A stretch of 64,000 bases of DNA, from assembly GCF_001908205.1 (NCBI RefSeq), contig NZ_LGHL01000109.1, forward strand, positions 1-64,000, read 5' to 3'. Origin of the DNA: Bradyrhizobium sp. NAS80.1. Lineage in GTDB: Bacteria > Pseudomonadota > Alphaproteobacteria > Rhizobiales > Xanthobacteraceae. The notes below the pieces were generated by a model. That model did not search any database. It was given only the letters and a program-made list of their open reading frames with translations, and was not told the origin of the DNA. The position numbers and the translations under genes are program-made. Below are positions 34,159-44,775 of this stretch, piece by piece (position 1 is the first letter of the stretch; each line of letters opens with the position of its first letter).

Positions 34159-35067
34159 ATGGCCGAACAATTGAACGATCGCAGAGATTCCGGCCTTGTC
34201 GACAAGCTCATGCAATATCTGCCGGCGCGCTTCCGTCCCGGCGTCGCAGTCGTGCCGGTGGTGCGGCTGTCCGGCGTGATCGGCGCAGTGACGCCGCTCC
34301 GCCCCGGCATGACGCTCGCGGGCGTTGCGCGGGTGCTGGAGCGGGCGTTTTCTGTCCGCCATGCGAAGGCGGTTGCACTCGTGATCAACTCGCCCGGCGG
34401 CTCGCCGGTGCAGTCGCGCCAGATTTATCTGCGCATCAAGCAGCTCGCGGCGGAGAAGAAGCTGCCGGTGCTCGTGTTCGTCGAGGACGTCGCGGCCTCC
34501 GGCGGCTACATGATCGCCTGCGCCGGCGACGAGATCCTTTGCGATCCCTCGTCCATCCTCGGCTCGATCGGCGTGGTCGGCGGCAGCTTTGGTTTCCAGG
34601 AGGCGATCAAGCGGCTCGGCATCGAGCGACGCCTCTACACCGCCGGCGCGCATAAGGCGATGCTCGACCCGTTCCTCCCGGAAAACGCTGATGATGTGGC
34701 GAAGCTGAAGGCGATCCAGCGCGAGATCCACCAGATATTCATTGCGCTGGTGAAGGAGAGCCGCGGCGCACGTCTGAAGGGGACGGACGACACCCTGTTC
34801 ACGGGCGAATACTGGGCCGGCGACAGCGCGATCGCGCTCGGGCTGGCTGACGGGATCGGCGATCTCCGCTCAACTCTTCGTGCCCGCTATGGCGAGAAGG
34901 TTCTCACCCCCGTGATCGCGCAGCCGACCGGGCTGCTGTCCGGCCTTCTGGGGCGGAAATCGCCCGGCGCGGGTCAGCTTTCGGCCCTGGAATCGGTCGC
35001 CGGCCTCCCGGACGAACTGATTTCGGCGGTCGAGACGCGGGCGATTTGGGCGAAATTCGGGTTCTAG
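34159..35067 (+). CDS. S49-family peptidase (SppA/SohB type)
   Basis: 302 residues, a short form. VVRLSGVIG begins the ClpP-like fold; ALVINSPGGSPVQSR is the substrate groove; FVEDVAASGGYMIACAGDEI contains the catalytic Ser (ASGGY, about residue 115); AGAHKAMLDPF contains the general-base Lys. There is no clear signal peptide or N-terminal helix, so it may be cytoplasmic or peripheral. The family degrades signal peptides and other membrane-associated peptides. Confidence 0.9.
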   Translation: MAEQLNDRRDSGLVDKLMQYLPARFRPGVAVVPVVRLSGVIGAVTPLRPGMTLAGVARVLERAFSVRHAKAVALVINSPGGSPVQSRQIYLRIKQLAAEKKLPVLVFVEDVAASGGYMIACAGDEILCDPSSILGSIGVVGGSFGFQEAIKRLGIERRLYTAGAHKAMLDPFLPENADDVAKLKAIQREIHQIFIALVKESRGARLKGTDDTLFTGEYWAGDSAIALGLADGIGDLRSTLRARYGEKVLTPVIAQPTGLLSGLLGRKSPGAGQLSALESVAGLPDELISAVETRAIWAKFGF

Positions 35068-35182
35068 GCGGCGGCCTCCCGCGCCATTTGGTCCGAGGGG
35101 AATCGGAGCCGAGCCAATTGCAGCGCAGCCTCATCTGCGCGACAATGATCGTGGGGGCTGAGCATTGAACAAGGATCGACCG

Positions 35183-35374
35183 ATGCCGCCGTTCGTTGCA
35201 TTTGCGGGCGTCTTGGGCGGGCTTGCCGTGGTCCGCTGGGCCTACAAGACCGCTGTCCGGATCAACCAGGAGCTGGAGGAGATGCGCTTGCAGCGCGTCG
35301 CCGAGACCGCCCGTATGGGGGACATCCAGACGCTGAAACGGGACCCCGTGACCGGAGCCTATCGTCCGGGATAG
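35183..35374 (+). CDS. Small conserved-looking protein of unknown function
   Basis: 63 residues from ATG 35183, with AAGGA seven bases upstream (a TTG at 35165 is also possible). An N-terminal hydrophobic stretch (PFVAFAGVLGGLAVVRWAY) is followed by a charged helix (INQELEEMRLQRVAE) and the tail TLKRDPVTGAYRPG. It is probably membrane-anchored. It is not recognised as a named family. Confidence 0.6.
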   Translation: MPPFVAFAGVLGGLAVVRWAYKTAVRINQELEEMRLQRVAETARMGDIQTLKRDPVTGAYRPG

Positions 35375-35401
35375 TTGCTGATTTTCCAAACGCGCCCTCA
35401 T

Positions 35402-35430
35402 TTCGGGGGCGCCCTCTGGGCGCCCCCGAA
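35402..35430. terminator. Strong hairpin after the small protein gene
   Basis: TTCGGGGGCGCCC, loop TCT, GGGCGCCCCCGAA: thirteen perfect base pairs, 28 bases after the stop codon at 35374. There is no T-run, so it may stop transcription only partly or protect the 3' end. Confidence 0.5.
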
Positions 35431-35537
35431 GGATGGGCTGTTTGGCCCGAATCCATCCCCCTTTGCCTTGATTCCCATCCCCGCCGTCGATACGGTCCCG
35501 CGCGATTCAAAACCCCCCGCGAGAGCCTGATCTGCCG

Positions 35538-36485
<948 letters not shown>

Positions 36486-36486
<1 letters not shown>

Positions 36487-38591
36487 TGCCTGATCTGTTG
36501 CTTGAACTTTTCTCGGAAGAAATCCCCGCGCGCATGCAGGCCAAGGCGGCGGACGATTTGCGCCGCATGGTCACCGACAAGCTCGTCGCCGAAGGCCTCG
36601 TCTATGACGGCGCGAAGGCGTTCGCGACGCCGCGCCGCCTTGCGCTGATCGTGCACGGCATTCCCGTGCGCCAGCCCGACCTGAAGACCGAACGTCGCGG
36701 ACCGAAAATCGGCGCGCCCGATGCGGCCGTGCAGGGCTTCCTGAAAGCGACAGGTTTGCAGTCGCTCGACGAAGCCAAGATCCAGCGCGACCCAAAGGGC
36801 GACTTCTACATCGCGCTGATCGAGAAACCCGGCCGCGACGCGATCGACGTGCTCGCGGAAATCCTGCCCGTGATCATCCGCACCTTCCCCTGGCCGAAAT
36901 CAATGCGCTGGGGCGCGCGCTCCGGCAAACCCGGCTCGCTGAATTGGGTGCGCCCGCTGCACGCGATAACCGCGACCTTCGGACTTGAGACCGAAGAGCC
37001 TGATGTCGTGAAGTTCTCGGTCGACGGCATCGAGACCGGCCAGACCACCTACGGCCATCGCTTCCTCGCGCCATCGGCGATTCCTGTGCGCCGGTTCGAG
37101 GACTATGAGGCCAAGCTGCTCGCGGCGAAGGTCGTGCTCGACCCCGAACGCCGCAAGGATGCGATCCTCACCGACGCTAAGCAGCTTGCGTTCGCGCAAG
37201 GGTTCGAGCTCGTCGAGGACCAGAACCTGCTCGACGAGGTCGCTGGCCTCGTCGAATGGCCGGTCGTGCTGATGGGCTCGTTCGACCCGGAATTTTTGGC
37301 GACGCCTTCGGAGGTCATCCGCGCCACCATTCGCAACAACCAAAAGTGCTTTGTGGTCAGCGACCCCAAGAGCAATGAGGGCAAGCTTGCCGCAAAATTC
37401 ATCCTGGTCGCCAATATCGAGGCGACCGACGACGGCAAGACCATCATCGCCGGCAACGAACGTGTGATCCGCGCGCGGCTGTCGGATGCGAAGTTCTTCT
37501 ACGAGACTGATCTGAAGACGAAGCTTGAGGATCGTCTGCCGAAGTTCAAGCAGATCGTGTTCCACGAGAAGCTCGGCACGCAGGCAGAGCGCATTGAGCG
37601 CATCGAACGCCTTGCAGGCAAGATCGCGCCGCTTGTCGGCGCCGATGTTGCAAAGGCGACGCGCGCCGCACACCTGGCGAAGGCGGACTTGCTGACCGAA
37701 GTCGTCGGTGAGTTCCCTGAGGTGCAGGGCTTGATGGGCAAGTACTACGCGCTGGCGCAAGGCGAGGATGATTCCGTCGCGGCGGCCTGCGAGGAGCACT
37801 ACAAGCCGCAAGGCCCCGCCGATCGCGTGCCGACCGATCCGGTCAGCGTTGTGGTCGCACTCGCCGACAAGCTCGATACGCTCGTCGGCTTCTGGGCGAT
37901 CGACGAGAAGCCGACGGGAAGCAAGGATCCGTATGCGCTCCGCCGCGCTGCGCTCGGCGTGATCAGGCTGATTGCCGAGAACGCGCTGCGCCTGTCGCTC
38001 ATGAAGGTGGCGGCATCCGCGCTCGCGGGCTTGTCGGTGAAGCCCGCCGATGCGCAGAAACTTCCGAGCGATCTGCTCGCCTTCTTCGCCGACCGCCTGA
38101 AGGTCCAGCTCCGTGAGCAGGGCGCGCGCCACGATCTCGTCGACGCCGTGTTCGCGCTCGGCGGCCAGGACGATCTTCTGATGATCGTCCGCCGCGTCGA
38201 GGCGCTCGGCAAGTTCCTCGATAGCGACGACGGCAGGAACCTGCTCGCTGGCACCAAGCGCGCCAGCAACATCCTCTCGATCGAGGAGAAGAAGGACAAG
38301 CGCACGTTCGACGGTGCGCCTGATACCGCGCTCTACAGCCTCGACGAGGAGAAGGCGCTGGCGAAGGCAATCGGCGAGGTCAAGACGGAAGCAAGCGCTG
38401 CTGTCGCGAGGGAAGACTTTGCCGCCGCAATGAGCGCGATGGCGAAGTTGCGCCCGCCGGTGGATGCGTTCTTCGACAAGGTCCGTGTCAACGATGACGA
38501 TCCGAAGGCGCGCGAGAACCGCCTCAAGCTGCTGAACGAGATCCGCAGCGCGACGCGTGCGGTGGCGGACTTCTCGAAGATCCAGGATTGA
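36486..38591 (+). CDS. glyS: Glycyl-tRNA synthetase beta subunit
   Basis: 701 residues, normal. MPDLLLELFSEEIPARMQ is the conserved start; NWVRPLHAI, NNQKCFVVSD and DALRR-like YALRRAALGVIRLI blocks follow; the C-terminal DALR anticodon-binding helix bundle ends it. It works as the alpha2beta2 partner of GlyQ. ATG 36486 shares bases with the glyQ stop (TGATG), so translation of the two is coupled and depends on the ribosome reaching the downstream glyQ frame. Confidence 0.95.
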
Positions 38592-38610
38592 TCGCGCTAC
38601 AATTGAGGTT

Positions 38611-38706
38611 GTCATTCCGGGGCGCGCGAAGCGCGAGCCCGGAATCCATAACCACGATCGTGAGTATGGATTCCGGGCCCACGCCTTTGGCGTGCCCCGG
38701 AATGAC
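38611..38706. repeat. Intergenic inverted repeat (GTCATTCCGGGGCGCG type)
   Basis: GTCATTCCGGGGCGCGCGAAG...GCCCGGAATCCATA faces TATGGATTCCGGGC...GCCCCGGAATGAC: two nested hairpins, just after glyS. The same type as 6683-6783. Confidence 0.75.
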
Positions 38707-38722
38707 GGCTGCTTCTGAGCAC

Positions 38723-38761
38723 AAAAAAGCCCCGCCCGGCGGGGGGAAGACCGGGCGGGGC
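38723..38761 (-). terminator. Intrinsic terminator for the DUF1236 gene
   Basis: Read on the minus strand: GCCCCGCCCGG, eleven-base loop, CCGGGCGGGGC, then six T. This is a classic rho-independent terminator, 125 bases after the end of the DUF1236 gene. Confidence 0.75.
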
Positions 38762-38827
38762 CTGATGTCCGATTTGACTTTGCTCGCGCCAGCCTGATGC
38801 GGCGCGCCGGACATCGAGTAGAACGGC

Positions 38828-38889
38828 AGCGTTTTCAAGCGAAGTGGATGCCGGTTCGCGTGAAGAAAACGCGTCCAAACAAGAGCTAG
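38828..38889. repeat. Dispersed repeat family A, copy 2 (first half)
   Basis: AGCGTTTTCAAGCGAAGTGG through GGTTCGCGTGAAGAAAACGCGT, matching 2982-3043. The C-terminal hairpin half of the family is missing. It overlaps the stop codon of the DUF1236 gene. Confidence 0.8.
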
Positions 38890-39230
38890 TCCATCACCTC
38901 GACGATGCGTCGTGAGCGAGGCTCGACCAGCACGGTCTCACCGTTCACGACGGTGTAGCGATACGTCGTTGCGCCAAAACGTTGCGGCACGTCATAATAG
39001 GTGATGCCGGTCTCGGGTAAGGTGGCACCGACCACCACGCGATCCGGAATACGGAAGGCCGGCACACGTTGTTCGATGACATATTCGCGGAAAGCCGGCC
39101 GCTGTTCGACCGCTATCGTCGGACCGCCATCGACCACGACGGGCGCGCGTCCCACCGTTTGCGCCTGCGCCGCGACGGGCGAGCCGATCGCGGCCGCGAG
39201 CGCTGCAAGAGCAAGAATCCTGTTCCGCAT
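38886..39230 (-). CDS. DUF1236 domain exported protein
   Basis: 114 residues from ATG 39230, with AAGGAG six bases upstream. The signal peptide is RILALAALAAAIGSPVAAQA (cleavage near residue 22). The mature part contains FREYVIEQRVPAFRIPDRVVVGATLPETGITYYDVPQRFG, the DUF1236 core found in many rhizobial periplasmic proteins, then a strand-rich end TVVNGETVLVEPRSRRIVEVMD. The function is unknown; a role as a periplasmic or envelope protein is likely. Confidence 0.85.
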   Translation of the reverse strand: MRNRILALAALAAAIGSPVAAQAQTVGRAPVVVDGGPTIAVEQRPAFREYVIEQRVPAFRIPDRVVVGATLPETGITYYDVPQRFGATTYRYTVVNGETVLVEPRSRRIVEVMD

Positions 39231-39453
39231 GGTCAACTCCTTCGAGAAGATTTTCGGGAAGCGCCAGTGGCGCAACTGGTTGCCAATGCATGCCTCTTCG
39301 CAATGTTCCGGGAAAAGCCCTGCCGCATTCGCGGCAATTTCGGGCAGTTTTCGCGAAGGCAGGAACCCGTGCGGCGCTGCTGCGTCTCTACCCGCGGAAC
39401 TCGGTCCGCTATGATCCGGCCGCGATTCGCCTCACTCCACAGAAAGACAATCC

Positions 39454-39609
39454 ATGCACATCACCGTCGCCCACATTTCGCCGATCCTGTCGTTGATTGC
39501 GGGTGTGCTCATTCTGATCATGCCGCGACTCCTCAATCTGATCGTCGCGATCTTCCTCATCATCAACGGTGCGATCGGGCTTGGGCTCCTGAAGTGGCTC
39601 CACCTCTAG
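39454..39609 (+). CDS. DUF3096 small membrane protein
   Basis: 51 residues. Nearly all of it is two hydrophobic helices: SPILSLIAGVLILIMP then LLNLIVAIFLIINGAIGLGLL, the DUF3096 pattern with a Pro-Arg turn between. It is probably inserted in the inner membrane. AGAAAG lies ten bases upstream of ATG 39454. The function is unknown; it stands between DUF1236 (opposite strand) and ppdK. Confidence 0.8.
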   Translation: MHITVAHISPILSLIAGVLILIMPRLLNLIVAIFLIINGAIGLGLLKWLHL

Positions 39610-39711
39610 CTCCGGTGGTTCATTTTCCGGAACAGTTCGACTTGCGCGGGCCCGCTCAAAGTGGTGTAAGGCCCGCGATTTCCCGTCCCTCTCGCAGGTT
39701 GTGTGCAAGCT

Positions 39712-42660
39712 ATGGCCAAAGCCGCCTCGAAGCCTAAGAAAATACCAGCGAAATCAAAGTCCTCTGCCAACGCTAAAGCCGCGCCCCCGGCCCGCAAGGC
39801 GCTTGCCAAGAGCGCCCCGAAGCCGGCCGCCAAGCCTGCTGCAAAGGCTGCTGCCAAACCCGCTGCCAAGCCGGCCGTGAAGCCCGCCGCGAAGGCTGCG
39901 ACCAAGCCGGTTGCGCCGAAGGTTGCCGCCAAGGTCGCTGCGAAGCCGGCACCGAGTAAGGCAGCGCCGAGCGCGGCCAAGGCCGGCAAGTGGGTCTTCA
40001 CCTTTGGTGACGGCAAGGCCGAGGGCCGGTCGGAGATGCGCGACCTGCTCGGCGGCAAGGGCGCCAATCTCGCGGAGATGGCCAATCTCGGCCTTCCGGT
40101 GCCTCCGGGCTTCACCATACCGACCTCGGTCTGCACCTATTTCTACGCACACGACAAATCCTATCCGAAAGAGCTGCAGTCGCAGGTTGAGAAGGCGCTG
40201 GACTATGTCGGCAAGTTGACCGGCAAGATCTTCGGCGATGCCAAGAACCCGCTGCTCGTCTCCGTGCGCTCCGGCGCGCGCGCCTCGATGCCGGGCATGA
40301 TGGACACCGTGCTCAATCTCGGCCTGAACGACGAGACGGTGGAAGCATTGTCGGAGCTGTCGGGCGACCGCCGCTTCGCCTATGACAGCTATCGCCGCTT
40401 CATCACCATGTATTCGGACGTGGTGCTCGGTTTCGAGCATCATCACTTCGAGGAAATCCTCGATACCTTCAAGGACAGCCAGGGCTATACGCTCGACACT
40501 GATCTGTCCGCCGAAGACTGGGTCGAGCTGGTCGGCAAGTACAAGGACGCGGTCGCGCGCGAGACCGGCAAAGACTTCCCGCAGGATCCGCACGATCAGC
40601 TCTGGGGCGCAATCGGCGCGGTGTTTTCCTCCTGGATGAACGCGCGCGCGGTGACCTACCGCAAGCTGCACGACATTCCGGAATCCTGGGGCACCGCTGT
40701 CAACGTGCAGGCCATGGTGTTCGGCAACATGGGCGAGACGTCGGCCACCGGCGTTGCCTTCACCCGCAACCCCTCGACCGGCGAGAGCAAGCTTTACGGC
40801 GAGTTCCTGATCAACGCGCAAGGTGAGGACGTGGTGGCGGGCATCCGCACGCCGCAGGACATCACCGAGGACGCGCGGAAGGAATCGGGCTCCGACAAGG
40901 CGTCGATGGAATCGGCGATGCCGCAGGCCTTCAAGGAGCTGACGCGGATCTACACGCTGCTCGAGAAGCACTACCGCGACATGCAGGACATGGAGTTCAC
41001 GGTCGAGCAGGGCAAGCTCTGGATGCTCCAGACTCGCGGCGGCAAGCGCACCGCCAAGGCGGCGCTGCGCATCGCGGTCGAGCTCGCCAATGAAGGCCTG
41101 ATCTCGAAGAAGGAAGCGGTGACGCGGATCGACCCGGCTTCGCTCGATCAGCTGCTGCATCCGACCATCGATCCCAACGCCAAGCGCGACGTGATCGCGA
41201 CCGGCCTGCCGGCCTCGCCCGGTGCGGCCTCCGGCGAGATCGTGTTCTCCTCGGATGAGGCGGCCAAGCTCCAGGCCGACGGACGTAAAGTGATTCTGGT
41301 CCGCATCGAGACCAGCCCCGAAGACATCCACGGCATGCACGCCGCCGAAGGCATCCTGACCACGCGCGGCGGCATGACCTCGCATGCTGCGGTGGTCGCG
41401 CGCGGCATGGGCAAACCCTGCGTCTCCGGCTGCGGCACCATCCGCGTCGATTACGGCCGCGGCACCATGAGCATCGGCTCGCGCACCTTCAAGACCGGCG
41501 ACGTCATCACCATCGACGGCTCGCTCGGCCAGGTGCTCGCCGGCCGCATGCCGATGATCGAGCCGGAGCTCTCCGGCGAGTTCGGCACGCTGATGAATTG
41601 GGCCGACCAGGTCCGCAAGATCGGCGTGCGCGTCAATGCCGACACGCCGGAAGACGCGCGCACCGCGATCAAGTTCGGCGCGGAAGGCATCGGCCTTTGC
41701 CGTACCGAGCACATGTTCTTCGAGGAGACGCGCATCCGCACAGTGCGCGAGATGATCCTCTCCGAGGACGAGCAATCGCGCCGTGCCGCGCTCGCAAAGC
41801 TGCTGCCGATGCAGCGTGCCGACTTCGTCGAGCTGTTCGAGATCATGAAGGGCCTGCCCGTCACGATCCGTCTGCTCGATCCGCCGCTGCACGAGTTCCT
41901 GCCGCACACCCATGCCGAGGTCGAGGAAGTGGCGCGCGCCATGAATACCGACCCGCGGCGCCTGGCTGACCGCGCGCGCGAGCTCTCGGAGTTCAACCCG
42001 ATGCTCGGCTTCCGCGGCTGCCGCATCGCGATCGCCTATCCGGAGATCGCCGAGATGCAGGCGCGCGCGATCTTCGAGGCGGCGGTCGAGGCGCAGCGGC
42101 GCACCGGCAAAGCCATCGGTCTCGAGGTGATGGTGCCGCTGATCGCGACCAAGGCCGAGCTCGATCTCGTCAAGGCGCGAATCGATGCGACCGCGCAGGC
42201 CGTGATGCGCGATACGAACACGAAGCTCACCTATCAGGTCGGCACCATGATCGAGCTGCCGCGCGCCTGTTTGCTCGCGGCCGAGATCGCGGAGAGCGCC
42301 GAGTTCTTCTCCTTCGGCACCAACGATCTCACGCAGACGACGTACGGCATCAGCCGTGACGACGCGGCGAGCTTCCTCGGCCCCTACGTGACGAAGGGCA
42401 TCCTTGCGGTCGATCCCTTCATCGCGCTCGACCAGGAAGGCGTCGGCGAGCTCGTCAAGATCGGCGTCGCGCGCGGCCGCAAGACGCGTGCTTCGCTCAA
42501 GGTCGGCATCTGCGGCGAGCACGGCGGCGATCCCGCCTCCGTTGCCTTCTGCCACAATATCGGCCTCGACTACGTCTCCTGCTCGCCCTACCGCGTGCCG
42601 ATCGCCCGCCTCGCTGCCGCGCAGGCCGCGCTCAGCAAGGCGATCGCGAGCCAGGCGTAA
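39712..42660 (+). CDS. ppdK: Pyruvate, phosphate dikinase with a histone H1-like N-terminal tail
   Basis: 982 residues from ATG 39712 (GTG 39703 also in frame). The enzyme starts near residue 90 with KWVFTFGDGKAEG and GGKGANLAEMANLGLPVPPGFT; the phosphohistidine is in TRGGMTSHAAVVARGMGKPC (about residue 560); the PEP domain ends with GICGEHGGDPAS. It interconverts pyruvate, ATP and Pi with PEP, AMP and PPi. The first ~85 residues are Lys/Ala/Pro repeats (AAKPAAKAAAKPAAKPAVKP), not part of the usual ~890-residue enzyme. A good terminator follows at 42689-42714. Confidence 0.94.
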   Translation: MAKAASKPKKIPAKSKSSANAKAAPPARKALAKSAPKPAAKPAAKAAAKPAAKPAVKPAAKAATKPVAPKVAAKVAAKPAPSKAAPSAAKAGKWVFTFGDGKAEGRSEMRDLLGGKGANLAEMANLGLPVPPGFTIPTSVCTYFYAHDKSYPKELQSQVEKALDYVGKLTGKIFGDAKNPLLVSVRSGARASMPGMMDTVLNLGLNDETVEALSELSGDRRFAYDSYRRFITMYSDVVLGFEHHHFEEILDTFKDSQGYTLDTDLSAEDWVELVGKYKDAVARETGKDFPQDPHDQLWGAIGAVFSSWMNARAVTYRKLHDIPESWGTAVNVQAMVFGNMGETSATGVAFTRNPSTGESKLYGEFLINAQGEDVVAGIRTPQDITEDARKESGSDKASMESAMPQAFKELTRIYTLLEKHYRDMQDMEFTVEQGKLWMLQTRGGKRTAKAALRIAVELANEGLISKKEAVTRIDPASLDQLLHPTIDPNAKRDVIATGLPASPGAASGEIVFSSDEAAKLQADGRKVILVRIETSPEDIHGMHAAEGILTTRGGMTSHAAVVARGMGKPCVSGCGTIRVDYGRGTMSIGSRTFKTGDVITIDGSLGQVLAGRMPMIEPELSGEFGTLMNWADQVRKIGVRVNADTPEDARTAIKFGAEGIGLCRTEHMFFEETRIRTVREMILSEDEQSRRAALAKLLPMQRADFVELFEIMKGLPVTIRLLDPPLHEFLPHTHAEVEEVARAMNTDPRRLADRARELSEFNPMLGFRGCRIAIAYPEIAEMQARAIFEAAVEAQRRTGKAIGLEVMVPLIATKAELDLVKARIDATAQAVMRDTNTKLTYQVGTMIELPRACLLAAEIAESAEFFSFGTNDLTQTTYGISRDDAASFLGPYVTKGILAVDPFIALDQEGVGELVKIGVARGRKTRASLKVGICGEHGGDPASVAFCHNIGLDYVSCSPYRVPIARLAAAQAALSKAIASQA

Positions 42661-42688
42661 GCGAAGACTGAGACTACGAGATGCGAGA

Positions 42689-42714
42689 GAGGCGGGGCCA
42701 ACCCCGCCTCTTTT
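42689..42714 (+). terminator. Intrinsic terminator of ppdK
   Basis: GAGGCGGGG (42689-42697), loop CCAA, CCCCGCCTC (42702-42710), then TTTTCGTTT. Nine perfect pairs and a T-run, 28 bases after the ppdK stop. Confidence 0.85.
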
Positions 42715-43151
42715 CGTTTGAGGTGACCTTCGCGCCACACACTCGCTGTCATCGCCCGCCTTGTGCGCGATTGCGCACTGGGGCGGGCGATCCAGTACGC
42801 CGAGACAGTAATGACTGAATCGAGAAGCCGCGGCGTACTGGATGCCCCGCTTTCGCGGGGCATGACAGTGGTGGCGTGGAGACACATGTCGCAACGATGG
42901 AGCCGTGCGCGTCCCGCAATGAGACGCGCCGTCAAGAGTTTCTTCACCATACGCGTTGACCGAATCTTTACCGCTTCGCGTGAGGGCGCATTTACCACCC
43001 CGCGCGATCACTCCGTGAAACCACCTGTGTTCGCTTGAGTGTGCTGCGCGCGCAACGTCGATTAACGCCCCGGCAACCTAAATTGGATACTGACAATAAA
43101 GATCGAATTGCACGGATGTGCTGACGTCGATCAGACGAGCGTAAGCGTTGC
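42715..43151. other. Intergenic region after ppdK
   Basis: About 440 bases with no accepted gene. 42748-42866 is an inverted repeat (GTCATCGCCCGCC...GGCGGGCGATCCAGTACGCC / GGCGTACTGGATGCCCCGC...GGGGCATGAC). The rest (42900-43150) is unstructured to my eye and should carry the promoter of the SleB-like hydrolase gene. Confidence 0.5.
42748..42866. repeat. Intergenic inverted repeat (GTCATCGCCCGCC type)
   Basis: Inner arms GATCCAGTACGCC / GGCGTACTGGATG and two outer hairpins (GCGCGATTGCGC; GCCCCGCTTTCGCGGGGC). It is a composite dispersed element between two same-strand genes. Confidence 0.6.
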
Positions 43152-44615
43152 GTGAGCGTATCGATGTTTGTGTTGCGTAACCATCCGAAGGGCGCGCGGT
43201 TCGCGTCCTTCGGAATCGGTCTCTGCATCTTCGCATTGATGCCGAGAGAGACCGGCTATCAGGACATTGCCTCTCTGCTGGCGCGTCAGCCCGGCGTCGC
43301 CGAGCGCTGGCAGAAGCAGGTGTTTTCTGCGGCGTCCTCTATACAGCTCGCCACCTATAGTTTTTCGCGGCCGATCGGAACCTCGGTTCCGCAGAGTGCG
43401 ATGGTTCGCCTCGCGAGCCTCGACGGTCGCGACGTCACCGGCGCGATCACCCGCAATCCGGCGCTGCAGGCGCCGCCGCGCTATCAGGCCGCCGATTTTC
43501 CCAAGGTCGATCGTTCCCTGAAGGGTGATCGCCTTGCAACCGTCACGCCCACGCTGGCTCCCGAGACCGCCGCCCCGGCGGCAGCACCCTCGCAGGACGA
43601 TCCCGCGACGTCGAACAGCTCGGTGTTCGGAGCCAAGACCGTTGCGTTGCCACAGGCGATGTCGCCGGAGTCCGCGGCCGCGCTCGATCCCGAACTCCAG
43701 GAAGCGTTGCGTGCGCCGCCGCTGCCGCAATATGCCAATCCGCCACAAGCCAGTGACGCCGCGCGCTCGCTTGCGATCGAGCCGCTCGAAGCGCTGAAGC
43801 AAGCGATTCCGGCTGCACCGCCGCGCGATCCATTCCGGGTGAAGACCTCGAACCTGTTCTTCGGCAGCTCCTCGCTCGGCGGCAGTCTCGAGAGCATCGA
43901 GAGCTGGGAGCCCGGCGCCGAGCCGCTGATCGTGATGCCCGACCCGGATATGAAAGCGACGGCCTCGCTGTCGCCGCCGTCTGAGGACGTTGCAAGGGAC
44001 ATTGAGAGCGGCGAGAGCGTCGCGCCGAAAGGCGAAGTCAACGCCGAAAATCAGCGCGGTAAATCACCTGCGGAGCGACTCGCGCTCGACGACAAGTCGC
44101 GGGCGAAATCGGAAAAGTGCCTCGCCGAGGCGATCTACTTCGAATCGCGCGGCGAGGCCGTGCGCGGCCAGATGGCGGTTGCGCAGGTCGTGATGAACCG
44201 CGTGTTCTCGGGCAAATATCCCGACACCGTGTGCGGCGTGGTCTACCAGAACAAGTATCGCCACTTCGCCTGCCAGTTCACCTTCGCCTGCGACAATAAT
44301 CCCGACGTGATCCGCGAGCCCGAAATGTGGGAGCGCGCGAAAAAGATCTCGAAGGCGATGCTCGACGGCCAGATCTGGTTGCCCGAAGTCGGCAAGTCCA
44401 CGCACTACCACGCCTATTGGGTGCGTCCGTCCTGGGTTGCCGAGATGAAGAAGATGTACAAGTTCGGCGTTCACACCTTCTACCGGCCGCGCGCCTGGGG
44501 TGACGGCAGCGAGGAGCCGAGTTGGGGCACGCCGGCCCAGACCGCCGCACTCTCCGCCGAGCTCATCCAGGAAGCCAAGAGCTCCGCCGAGATGGGTGTG
44601 AGCGAACGGCGGTAG
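43152..44615 (+). CDS. SleB-like cell wall hydrolase
   Basis: 487 residues from GTG 43152 (ATG 43164 possible). An N-terminal hydrophobic stretch (FASFGIGLCIFALM) is a membrane anchor; a long Pro/Ala/Ser-rich, low-order middle covers about residues 95-310; the C-terminal hydrolase_2 domain starts with CLAEAIYFESRGEAVRGQMAVAQVVMNRV and runs through VVYQNKYRHFACQFTFACD to the STHYHAYWVRPSW block. Such domains act on peptidoglycan during growth or division. Confidence 0.87.
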   Translation: MSVSMFVLRNHPKGARFASFGIGLCIFALMPRETGYQDIASLLARQPGVAERWQKQVFSAASSIQLATYSFSRPIGTSVPQSAMVRLASLDGRDVTGAITRNPALQAPPRYQAADFPKVDRSLKGDRLATVTPTLAPETAAPAAAPSQDDPATSNSSVFGAKTVALPQAMSPESAAALDPELQEALRAPPLPQYANPPQASDAARSLAIEPLEALKQAIPAAPPRDPFRVKTSNLFFGSSSLGGSLESIESWEPGAEPLIVMPDPDMKATASLSPPSEDVARDIESGESVAPKGEVNAENQRGKSPAERLALDDKSRAKSEKCLAEAIYFESRGEAVRGQMAVAQVVMNRVFSGKYPDTVCGVVYQNKYRHFACQFTFACDNNPDVIREPEMWERAKKISKAMLDGQIWLPEVGKSTHYHAYWVRPSWVAEMKKMYKFGVHTFYRPRAWGDGSEEPSWGTPAQTAALSAELIQEAKSSAEMGVSERR

Positions 44616-44618
44616 TCT

Positions 44619-44770
44619 TCCTTACCTCGCCCCGCTTGCGGGGAGAGGTCGGATTGCATCGAAGATGCAATCCGGGTGAGGAGGACTCTCCGCGAATGCG
44701 ATTCTCACCGTCTTTGCAGCAGCAGCCCCTCACCCCCACCTTCTCCCCGTAAGAACGGGGAGAGGGAGTA
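44619..44770. repeat. Intergenic inverted repeat (CTCGCCCCGCTTGCGGGGAGAGG type)
   Basis: GCCCCGCTTGCGGGG, then GATTGCATCGAAGATGCAATC, then CCTTCTCCCCGTAAGAACGGGGAGAGGG: three hairpins in a row between convergent genes, related to 10026-10240. Confidence 0.6.
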
Positions 44771-44775
44771 GACCG

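Noticed and set aside
39754..43011. A long open frame (over 1000 codons) on the minus strand opposite ppdK
   Set aside because: It mirrors the codon pattern of ppdK in GC-rich DNA and its translation is low-complexity, rich in Arg, Asp, Leu and His without any domain.
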